NCBI GenBank assembly: GCA_015062825.1
Contig: SUTR01000017.1
Location: forward strand, 1 to 42,866
Direction: 5' to 3'
DNA length: 42,866 bases
DNA from: Methanosphaera stadtmanae
GTDB taxonomy: Archaea; Methanobacteriota; Methanobacteria; Methanobacteriales; Methanobacteriaceae
Shown here: positions 28,401-38,100 of the stretch, piece after piece
Layout of the letters: every line of letters starts with the position of its first letter
Position numbering within the stretch: position 1 is the stretch's first letter
Notes under the pieces: generated by a model
The model's database searches: none
Told to the model about the DNA's origin: nothing
What the model saw: the letters and a program-made list of their open reading frames with translations, nothing else
Program-made: the position numbers and the translations under genes

Positions 28401-31400
28401 AGTATTTGATTATGTTTGTATAACTTGTTGCAAGACGATTTGTTGGATGGTATAATCTTCTGGACTGTTTAACGTATAATAAGTCTATTTTCAGATTTAC
28501 CAAGAGATTGAAGTATAGTTTGAAGAACTTATCTTCATCCCAGGAATAATCAGTATTCCACTGGTTTAGGAGGATGGACAATTCTGGAGTATACTTATAG
28601 AACTTAATACTATCCTTCTCGACTGACAATATGTACGTATCATATTTTCTTGATAACCTTAGATACATTAGATGGTCAAAGTCCTGCTTTAAGTCAAATG
28701 TATCGGCGATGCATAGAATTCTTTGGGAATTCTGTCCTTTCTTTACATTATATTTAATGTTATCCAATGTTTTCTGTACTTCTACGGATTCTATGAAGTT
28801 ATCCCATTGATTGTATACATCAGGATATCTTTGTCTGATTATTTTCTTGTTCTTTATTTTTAGCTTATCCGTATTTTCCTTCTTGAATGATGCATGTCGC
28901 CTATGATATATGAATACTGATGGATTTCTGATGTTTATCCATCCATTCCTAATAGCTCTTTGAGTAAAATCTGTTTCTTCACCATAACCTCGGCCAAATA
29001 CTTCATCAAATAATCCAATATCATTTATTGCTTCTCGTTTAATAAATAGGCAAAAACCATTTCCTGTTGGACATTTTAGGTACTTGTTTGATAGTTTATC
29101 TGTCTGATAAGCCATATCATTTAGTGCATGTTGTGTCTTGTCACTTCCCAATATTTCTACTGATAAGTCAGATGCATTGGATATTGGTGTTACTGTTGCT
29201 ATTTTTGGATTGGAATATGCTGATATCACCATCTTTGATAGCCATTTTGGTGTTACTATTGTATCACTGTTTAATAGTATTACATCATGTTTTGATAATG
29301 AAATGCCCATATTTACATTCTTTACAAATCCCTGATTGGTCTTGTTATGTATGACTTTGATGTTATCAATATCCTCCAACAAGTCCAACAATTCATTTAT
29401 TCTCTCATCGGTACTGCAGTCATTTATCAATATTAATTCATAGTCAAGTGTCGTGTTTTCAAGTAGGCTTTTAATGCATTCTTTTGTCTGTTCATATGCA
29501 TTGTATATTGGTATGATTATTGTATATTTCCGTTGTAGGCTTTGGAATAATTCCTTTGATTGAAGCAGATCATATCTTGAATCATAGTTGGTGTTGAATT
29601 CATCCTGTACTATGAAGCTTTTACGTCCTTCTTTTATTCCATACTGCAGGTAATGATATAAGGGGTTTATATTATTTTTTTTCACATCCTGATATGCATT
29701 TTGATAATCCTCCGTTGAGAAAAACTGTGATGGATTGTATCCGATGTTTGCGCCTACCAGTATGTAATGAAGTATTGGATCCATATCATTATCTTCTACC
29801 TCAGGATAGTTTTCCATGTAGTAGTATTCATCAAAGTATTTTGATTCATATATTACATCATAGTATTTTCTTATATCCTCAGGATAGACTAGAATGTCCT
29901 GTAATTCGAGTTTTGGACGTTTGAATGGTCTGTGTTCCCTATGTCCATTCATAGTATAATGTATTACTGGATCTACTCCATATGTTTTTAAATCAAGATT
30001 CAATTGGAAGTATGATTTTTTATCAAAGAACTTGCTTGTTGGATAGTCTTCATATCTTCCCTTTCTTAGATAGTAGTCTATTGCATCATCATCATTGTCT
30101 ATGTTTGGATTGTGTTCGGTGTAGTATGTGCTGTCGAAGTATTTTGAATTTGATAAAACCGTATAGTTATCATTGTATTGTCTGTCCAGTACTGTATTCT
30201 TATCTATTAATGTATCATGTGGGGTGTCATTTTCATATTGTCCTTTGATTATGTAGTATACTAATGGATTGATATTTGATTCCTTAAGCATTGGCTTTGA
30301 AGTAGTATAATATGCTATGTCAAAGTTTTTATTTGGATTGATCTTTAGAGTTGCTCCTTTGCTGATAAAGTGACCGATTGGATTTATGATTTTTTCATCC
30401 AATTGACTGGTATAATATTCTTCATCAAATAATCCTGACTCGGCTATTATCTGATATTCCTGTGTATCATTAATGTCATGGGAAAACTCTTTATCAAGCA
30501 GCAGTTCCCTTTTACCGTTTAATATATGGTTGAATAATGGATTTGTTTGAATATCTTTATGTGTATTCATGTATTCTTTGGTGTTGAATGTTTTTGATGG
30601 ATTTCTATTGTGTTTTATACCATTTATCATGTAATCTGCAAGTAAGTCTTCTTCTTTTACTTCAGGATAATTGTTTCTGTAATATTCTTCATCAAAGAGT
30701 CCTTCCTCTTTTATCACATTGTATTCTATTGAATCAGTTATGTCATTATTTAATGGCTTGTTATAGTCATAATCATCATATTTGTAGTTTTTTGTTGCAA
30801 CTTTTACTATATAGTTAAATAATGCATCCTCATAGATGTTTTCATCATCTTTTTGATATGACTGCTTGTCGAATTCATCATTTAGATAATAATCGTTTTT
30901 ATAGCCAACTTCTATGTAATTTGCTATTTCATCTGTGTATATTCCCTTATCCTGATGGTTATTATATTCCTTTTTATCAAGTAGATTGTATTCTTCTATG
31001 AATATGTATGGATATGTATCTTGTATATCAACCATCAGTGGCTTGTTGTATGGATTATCCTTATGGTCATTGTGTGTTTGTATGTTAAATATGTAGTCAA
31101 GCAGGAGATTTTCTTCTTGAGGATGATATTGTTTTCTATAGTATTCTGTGTCAAATTCATCATATGGCCTGTAATCAAGTTTATATCCTGTTGTAATGTA
31201 ATGTATTATTGGATTTGTATCTTCATCCAATCCATATTCATCCCTGTACCATGCAGAATCAAATAATCCTGATTCGGATATTATATGGTATTCCTGTGAA
31301 TTATATATTTTATCATCATGTTTTGTTGCTGGTGGTTGGGTTGTTCGTTTATTCTTGTTTAGAATATAATCTACCAGTGGATTTGTTTGATTTGGAATAT

Positions 31401-32136
31401 TATAATAGTTTACATACCAGTTGGCATCAAAGTTCCTGTTGGGATTGTATTTGTGCTTTGCACCAATTAGCAGGTAATGTTCTATTTCATCAAATGTATC
31501 AATATATTCTTCATAGTCTTGATTTGTGTATTCATCATTGTCTGCCTTTTTAATGTAATTGCTGATATAATATTGCCTATCCATCAACTTGGATTGTTTT
31601 ATTAATTTATATGCAGGACTTAGCTTTATATCTGCCTGTAGGCTGGAGGGATTTATTTGTTGAATGTTGTTGGAATTTATTATATCTGCAAGTATATCCA
31701 GGTTGTTTATTAGTTGTATGTAGTACTGTTTATCCTGATATAGTTGTTTTAGTTGATTGTTTAATGTTTCATATTGTCCTTTTATGTTTGCTTCTTTTTC
31801 CAGTAGTTTGTCTTTTAGTGTTATGTCATATTGTGCTTGATTGTTTAAGGTTTTATTTCTTGATTGTTCTTTTTCAAAGGATTCTTTCAACTGTTTATTG
31901 TCCTTTTTTGCATTGTTTGACTTTTCTATTAAATCTTTTTGAATTTCTTTTATATGATTGTTGATATGATTTAATTTTCGAATTCTTTTTTCCTTATTTG
32001 TCTTATCAGTTAAGAGTGTTGTTACTTGTGAATATAATTGGTTAAATCTTTCTTCATCAAATTCAGGATTAAGACTTAAATAATTATTCTTCAGATAATC
32101 CAAGTATTCTATTAAATTAATATTATTTTCTTGAAT
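25441..32136 (-). CDS. giant multidomain glycosyltransferase A: coiled coil, seven double repeats, GT2, DUF616-like, GT2, GT4
   Basis: About 2231 residues. Domains (numbered from the TTG at 32103; add 11 for the ATT start): coiled coil 30-150; seven repeats of about 90 residues each, containing FDxxYY...NPLxHYxxxG (170-830); GT2 one (about 858-1060) with IIPIYNAYEQTKECI, LINDCSTD, LLNSDTIVTP and GYGEETDF; TOD1/DUF616-like domain (about 1278-1500) with YTAVTGVYDEP, WIDTNFEI, RDQLSFNY and RHDH; GT2 two (about 1530-1730), equally intact; GT4 (about 1800-2220) with GGTLHTSIEL, HDFYYVCPSHN and WPETYCHTLTE (E-x7-E). No signal peptide or membrane span, so cytosolic. It follows paralogue B by 19 bases, with GGTGGT before ATT at 32136; the first canonical start is TTG at 32103, without a site. 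Probably polymerises or decorates a surface glycan. Confidence 0.82.
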   Translation of the reverse strand: MQENNINLIEYLDYLKNNYLSLNPEFDEERFNQLYSQVTTLLTDKTNKEKRIRKLNHINNHIKEIQKDLIEKSNNAKKDNKQLKESFEKEQSRNKTLNNQAQYDITLKDKLLEKEANIKGQYETLNNQLKQLYQDKQYYIQLINNLDILADIINSNNIQQINPSSLQADIKLSPAYKLIKQSKLMDRQYYISNYIKKADNDEYTNQDYEEYIDTFDEIEHYLLIGAKHKYNPNRNFDANWYVNYYNIPNQTNPLVDYILNKNKRTTQPPATKHDDKIYNSQEYHIISESGLFDSAWYRDEYGLDEDTNPIIHYITTGYKLDYRPYDEFDTEYYRKQYHPQEENLLLDYIFNIQTHNDHKDNPYNKPLMVDIQDTYPYIFIEEYNLLDKKEYNNHQDKGIYTDEIANYIEVGYKNDYYLNDEFDKQSYQKDDENIYEDALFNYIVKVATKNYKYDDYDYNKPLNNDITDSIEYNVIKEEGLFDEEYYRNNYPEVKEEDLLADYMINGIKHNRNPSKTFNTKEYMNTHKDIQTNPLFNHILNGKRELLLDKEFSHDINDTQEYQIIAESGLFDEEYYTSQLDEKIINPIGHFISKGATLKINPNKNFDIAYYTTSKPMLKESNINPLVYYIIKGQYENDTPHDTLIDKNTVLDRQYNDNYTVLSNSKYFDSTYYTEHNPNIDNDDDAIDYYLRKGRYEDYPTSKFFDKKSYFQLNLDLKTYGVDPVIHYTMNGHREHRPFKRPKLELQDILVYPEDIRKYYDVIYESKYFDEYYYMENYPEVEDNDMDPILHYILVGANIGYNPSQFFSTEDYQNAYQDVKKNNINPLYHYLQYGIKEGRKSFIVQDEFNTNYDSRYDLLQSKELFQSLQRKYTIIIPIYNAYEQTKECIKSLLENTTLDYELILINDCSTDERINELLDLLEDIDNIKVIHNKTNQGFVKNVNMGISLSKHDVILLNSDTIVTPKWLSKMVISAYSNPKIATVTPISNASDLSVEILGSDKTQHALNDMAYQTDKLSNKYLKCPTGNGFCLFIKREAINDIGLFDEVFGRGYGEETDFTQRAIRNGWINIRNPSVFIYHRRHASFKKENTDKLKIKNKKIIRQRYPDVYNQWDNFIESVEVQKTLDNIKYNVKKGQNSQRILCIADTFDLKQDFDHLMYLRLSRKYDTYILSVEKDSIKFYKYTPELSILLNQWNTDYSWDEDKFFKLYFNLLVNLKIDLLYVKQSRRLYHPTNRLATSYTNIIKYLEIDMIHEKKLSVENVFDITDKRLNPIKRFDELIEYKKSHIDFSKHKCVVYTAVTGVYDEPIIPSYVNEDFDYICFTDNPHLKSDFWQIKHIKDSKYDPVRTARMYKILPHKYLSEYEYSLWIDTNFEITGNITDYVNRYSKDKRILAITHEKRDCIYDEAEECIKSKKDNEDTIIRQVKRYQKEGYPSHNGLIASGILFRQHNDSQVIKLMEDWFEELVNGSYRDQLSFNYVCWKNNYKIEESPVFYEKNVYFQRHDHLNAGYFTRKINTPYDSYYHLKYDTQTVNNILKSFKDKVSIVIPIYNAYNQTKQCIESVLENTTIDYELLLINDCSSDERIKTLLDKYEDHDNITVVHNKTNQGFVKNVNKAFTLTSNDVVLLNSDTIVTPKWIQKLKIKAYTHETIASVTPVSNAAGAFSVPKAGINDVEADKIDDVANIVEKASDDSFILTPTANGFCMYIKRKAIYDVGFFDEIFGKGYGEENDFCMRLNKKGYHHIIDPSTYIYHERSASFSKQKDKLIKENRVILANKHPEYKQLVNEFVDSSHFKNTRIRIDDALKSTNPKNNRKRILYAIHDGSGGTLHTSIELMKNIDKTMDAYLLITGRQNISLYKYNSLGNNIAEHKDGDKEFVKYLQLIRRWPKEYIYSALNTSIEELKMICFNMLVTLNIDIVHIRHLIYSSFDLAEVAKRLGIPVILSFHDFYYVCPSHNLLDDNINYCAGVCSEYNPENNRQGQCQITAGLNIPIAKSIISAWRNNVEKLLDNCDAYVTTCQSAYDIYTKYYPKLIERDFNIIEHGRDIKTPDTTEYVSPIKSDEKIRIVFPGHLNSSKGYDLIKAIKEYDTDNRLEYHYMGSILGSEDLEDIGEYHGFYDRSEFEDIVHSIKPHFIAILSIWPETYCHTLTEGWASGIPVLTTRLGALKERVETNGGGFFVDLNPQKAYEEIIRISENPDEYMKKASQIPDITFKTSQSMGEDYLRLYKKYLK

Positions 32137-32155
32137 AATACCACCAGCTATTAAT

Positions 32156-35100
32156 TTAATTGTTCAGATATTTTGCATATATCTGCATATATTCCTGTCC
32201 CATTTGTTTTGTTGTTTTGAATTTTATCTTTGTTATCTCTTCTTTTTTCTTATTATATTCATTTGTATCCATTGCATATTCAATTATTTGTTTATATGCT
32301 TTTTGAGGATTATCATCAAGTAAGTATCCTCCACCTTCACGTTTTATTCTCTCTCCTACTGCTCCCATGTCCAGGGCTAGTATGGGAACTCCACTGCCCC
32401 ATCCTTCTGTGAGTGTATGACAGTATGTTTCAGGCCATATTGAGAGTATTGCAATAAAGTGAGGATTGATTTTATGTATAATCTTATTGAAGTCACTTCT
32501 ATTGTAGACACCAAGATCCACTCCGACCTCTGCCAGGTCTTCATGTCCTCCCAGACTTCCCATATAATAGAATTCCAGTTTGTCATCCGTATCTATTTCT
32601 TTTAATGCCTTTATTATTTCATAGCCCTTGGTATGGCTTAGATGTCCTGGAAAAACTATTCTTATTTTTTCATCAGGATTTAATGTTAACCGTCTTTCTA
32701 TTGTATCAGGAGTTTTTACATCACGTCCATGTTCTATTATCCTGAAGTCACTGCTTTTTAGTTCTGGATAGAATTTTGTATAGATGTCATATGTTGATTT
32801 TGATGTTGTGACAAAGGTATCTATATTTTTAAACATATCCCTTACAGTATCACGCCATTTATGTACTATTGTACGTGTTAATGGAATGTTTAATTCTCCG
32901 ATGATGTTGCATTGACCTCCTAGTGCTGATTTTTCATATAATGGTGGGCATATTCCTCCACAGTATTGTCTGTTGTCATCTATCAGATTATGTGATGGAC
33001 AGACATAGTAGAAGTCATGGAATGATAATACTGTTGGTATTCCTATACGTCCTGTTATATATGGTAAATCAAGCGATGATTTGATCAGGTGTCTTATATG
33101 CACTATATCCACATTCAGATATACAAGTAGGTTGAAGTATATCCATTTTATCTGCTTATTGGATGTGTCAAGCAGTGTGTATTTTGATTTTAATTTCCAC
33201 ACCCTTAGAAGATTTAATTGTTTTTTAAATTCCTCTTCCTGTAGGGTGAAATTGCACTGGCCATTATCTGAATATTTGTAGAGTTCTATTTTGTCTGTTG
33301 ATGTGATTAAAAGATATGCATCCAGTTGATTGTTGATGTTTTTTATAAGCTCTATACTTGTATGTAATGTTCCTCCTATTCCACCGTGCAGTGCATATAA
33401 TATGCATTTCTTCTTGGTATTGTCCGATTTTATTCCATATTTGATGTTTCTTATTATATTGTTTAATTCTATTGATTCAATGTATTCGTTGATTTGTTCT
33501 TTTAATTCTGGATATTGTTTGAATAGATTATTCTTGTCTGTTGAATCTTTGTTAAATTCATTCTGATTATATATGAATGTGGATGTATCCAATGCATTTC
33601 TCCAGCCTCTATTTAAGAGTCGTCTTGAATAGTCAATTGCCGAGTATTCCTTTGTGAAGTTTATGTCAAAGAATCCTGTCTTGTATATTGCTTGCCTTTT
33701 TATATACATGCATCTGATATCTGATGTTGGTATGGTTAGTATTGTATTTCTTGACTTTTTCTCTATGTTGTTTGCTATTATTTCCAGATTGTCTTTTATA
33801 AAGTCATCGTCATCAGATATCTTATAGTATGGACTTTTGTTGAAGAGTGATGTTACTGTTGCAAAGTCCTTGTTTGAATATGCCTTGATTTTTAGTTTTT
33901 GCAGCCATTTGTTTGTAAATATATTGTTTGAGTCAACTATGACTATGTCATCTGTTGACTTGTTTATTGCCTGATTGATGTTCTGTACATATCCATAGGA
34001 TTTTTGATTATTTATTATTGTTATCTGGTCATACTTTTCAAATTCACTTAGTATTTTCTGAACTTGTATATCATTTATATTGTCATTTATAAGCATTAGT
34101 TCATAGCTGGTATTTGTATTATCCAGTATGCTTTGTATTGACTGTTTGAGATTATGGGAATTGGTTATTGGCATGATGATTGTTGTCTGATTAGAGAATG
34201 CATCCATGATGTCATCTATTTCTTCAGGCATATATTCAAGGTCATAATCCTTAGCATATTTCACATCAGCTATTCTTAGTGCAAATCCATTCTTTATATG
34301 GTCATGTCTTTGGAAGTATGGATTTTTCAGGTAGAAAATCTTTGCTTCATCATATGTGAAGTTGTTTTTATAGCAGGAATAGTTAAAGCTTAGCTGATCA
34401 CGATAACTGTAGTTTTCCAATTGATTATACCAATCCTGCATGACTTTGATTACCTGTTTATCGTTATGATTTCTAAATAGTATTCCACTTGCTATTAATC
34501 CATTATGTTCCGGATATCCCTCTTTTTTATATTCATCAATTTGTTTGGTAATTACATCAGATGAATCCTTATTGGAGTTTATGCATGTTTCTGCCTCTTG
34601 GTATATGCAATCCCGGAATTCATGTTTTATTGCAAGTAATTTGTTTTCTTTAGAGTATTTATGAATGTAATCCTCAAGGTTAGCTGTTATTTCAAAGTTT
34701 GTATCTATCCATATTGAATAGTCATATTCTGATAGGTATTTGTGTGGCAGAATCTTATATTTTCTTACCCTACGTATGTTATCAATGTCTTCTTCTTCCA
34801 TTAGCCTTATCGTCCAGAAATCTGATTTTAGTTGTGGATTGTCTGTAAAGCAAATGTAGTCAAAGTCCTTATTTACATATGATGGTATTATTGGCTCATC
34901 ATATTCTCCTGTGACTGCTGTATATACAACTACCCTTTTGTTGTTAAAGTCCAGTTTATTTTGTGCTTCTTCCATTATTTGCTCATAGCTTTTATCGTTG
35001 TAGAACATTTCATCCAATTCTTGTCTTAGATTTATGTCCTGATATGGGCATTCATGTATTTCATCAATTTCCAGGTATTTTACTAATTCTATGATTGACG

Positions 35101-38100
35101 TGAATTTTCTGTTTGTTGGATGATATAATTGTTTGAAGTGCTTTGTATATAATACATCAATCTTTAGATTGATTAATAGGTTGAAGTATGTTTTTTCAAA
35201 GAAGTTAGTGTCAAAGGAGTAGTCTACCTTGTTGTTGTCTATTAATGATAGGATACCCTTAGCATATTTGTATATGTAGTATTTTTCACCATCCAATGCC
35301 AATATGTATACGTCATATACATTGGAGATATGTTTTATTTTATCATCAAGTATTACGTTTTCATCATCATCCAATTGTGTAAATACCAGCATTCGTCTTC
35401 TGTTAATTGTCTTATCCCAGGTATCCTTTGTATTTATTATTTCATTAATTTTTTTAACTTCTATTGAATCATAAAAGCCGTTATGATATTCATCATTTAT
35501 ATCGGGATTTGCTTTTTTCTGTCGATTATAGAGGAATACTGAATTGTTTCTTAGATTAATCCAGCCCATATTATATAGGTCATATGAAAGAGTATGCATA
35601 TTGGTATAGTTGTAATTGTCTAGTTTTCCATATGCTTCATTTTTAATGTATATGCAGTAGTCTTCTGATGTGACTGATTGAATGTAATTATCATTGAATT
35701 GTATTTCAAATTCCTTTGATGTGTTGTTTAGGTTATTTTGTGTTGAGGATAGGATGTTATTGCTTTGTGTATTTAATATGTCTGATTGATTTGTTAGTGG
35801 TGATACTGTTGCTATCTTATCATCTGTATATGCACTGTATGTTAATTTGCTTAGCCAGTGTGGTGTTACTATTGTGTTTTTGTCAAGTATTACCACATCA
35901 GTTTCACAATCGGATAGTATGTTTGATATTTGTCTGTTTAGATTATCTGTTTTTATAATGTTAATGTTATATGCTTTTTCTATTACTTTTATATCATCTG
36001 GAATATCCTGTGTTGATATTACCATTAATTCATAATTTATATTTGTATTAGACAGTATGCTTGAAAGCGTCTTTTTAAAGTATTCTGTATCTGGATTGTA
36101 TTCTAGTATTATTGTCTTTTTGGACTTTAGGGCATTTAGCATTTTGTGTGTCTGGAGGTATGTGTATCTTTCCTGGATGTTATGTAGGAAGTATTCATTT
36201 GGCAGGTATATGAATCGTTTCTCTTTTATTCCATTTGTCAGATAATGATATAGTGGATTGAATCCTGTTCGTTTAATGTCGCCATGATATTTAAGGTATC
36301 TTGATGTTGAAAATAGTGATGAGGGATTTCTTGAATATCTCACTCCATTAACTAGGTAGTCTATTATTGGATCGGTATCTTCTTCTATTATCTGTGGATT
36401 GTTTCGGATATAGTATTCTTCACTAAAGAGGTTGCTGTCATAGATTAATGAGTATCTCTGATAGAATCCTTCCGGATATTTATCAAAGTCTTTTTCTTCT
36501 AGTTTGGGTCTTCTGTATGGTCTTTGTTCCTTGAGTCCTGATAGGATAAAGTGTACTAGTGGGTCGACTCCATGGTGTTTAAGGTCTAGGTTATATTTAA
36601 GATATTCATGGTGACTGAAGATTTTACTTGTTGGATATTTCTCATATCGTCCTTTTCTTAGATAGTAGTCTATTGCATCATCATCTTCGGTTATTGATGG
36701 ATGGTGTTTGATGTAATAGTCCTGGTTAAAGTATATGCTATCCTTTAATAGTTGATAGTTTCTTTCATAGTTTTCAATTTCATCTGGTGCTTCTAATTTA
36801 TAGCTGTCACATTTTTTATATACATCTAATGTATACTGGAGATATTTGTCTTTTTCTTGTGGTATCTGTTCATAGAGGTATGTTAGGTTCATGTTTGCTT
36901 TGGGATTTCTTCCTTCATATTGTCCATATTTGATGAAGTGTTCTAATGAATCTATCTGATTGGCTTTTACATCAGAATTTGTTTTTAGATAATATTCTCT
37001 GTCAAAGACTAGTGGATTGTCCAATATTGCATATTCCTGTAAATCCTGTGTTTGTATTGATTCATCCTTGTCTATCTTATGAATATATTCCTGTTTATTA
37101 TGAAGAAGATAATCCAATAATGGATTAATGGTACAGTTTGGATGATTTCTTAGGTATTGGTTGTTGTTGAATTGTTCTGATGGACTTCTTCCTTCCTTAT
37201 ATCCACTTTGAAGATAATGTTGTAGGGCATCGACTTTAGCATTTTTTACATCATGATATGTTTCCAGATAATAGTTTTCATCAAACAGTTCATCCTCCTG
37301 GAGGATATGGTATTCCTGTGAATCTCTTATCTGGGCCTGTGGTATGCTATCATATCCTGAGATATTATTGTCTGTATTATCAAATAGGTATTGCCATATG
37401 TCCTGGTTTTGATTGTTGTTAGTTGATTTGTTTAATGTATATCCTTTTTTAAATCCTTCATTTATAAAGTGATTGATTAAATCAGAATCGTTTATTTTAT
37501 AATTATTATGATACCATGTTTTATCAAGTAGTTGTGACTGCTCTATTGCATTGTATAACTGTGACTCATCAGTTGAAATGGCGGATTCCATGTTGTATTC
37601 ATTTGGAGTCTTATCCATATATCTTGTATCTGGATGGGTTATATAATCAAGAAGTGGATTTGCATCTAGGTATTGAAGATATGTCCTGTTATACCATTCA
37701 ACATTAAAGTCTTCACATGGTTTTGCTGCCTTATCATAACAGGTCAAGTAATATGTTACTAAGTCAATATCATCATCTAATCCATAGTGATTTTTATAGT
37801 AGTCCTTATCAAAGTATTCTGATTCATCTATTAATAGATATTCCTGTGATTGTGTTATATCCACGTCTGTCTTTTTGTTATATTCTGGTTGTATGAGTCT
37901 GTCGTGTTTTATTCCATAGCTTAAGTATTCGACAAATGGATTTATATCATAATTGTCATCCAAATAGATTATCCTATACCATTTTGTATTGAATTGTTCA
38001 TTTGGATTGTAGTCCTGTTTTGCTCCTATCTGTAGAAAATGTTCAATAGGATCTATATTCTCTTCATATTTATCCAGATACTGTTTGGTGTAATATTTAC

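Noticed and set aside
28940-29480. Direct DNA repeats between the two GT2 regions of giant A (and with B) as a mobile element
   Set aside because: The similarity follows protein domains and codons, with no terminal repeats or transposase, so it is domain duplication.
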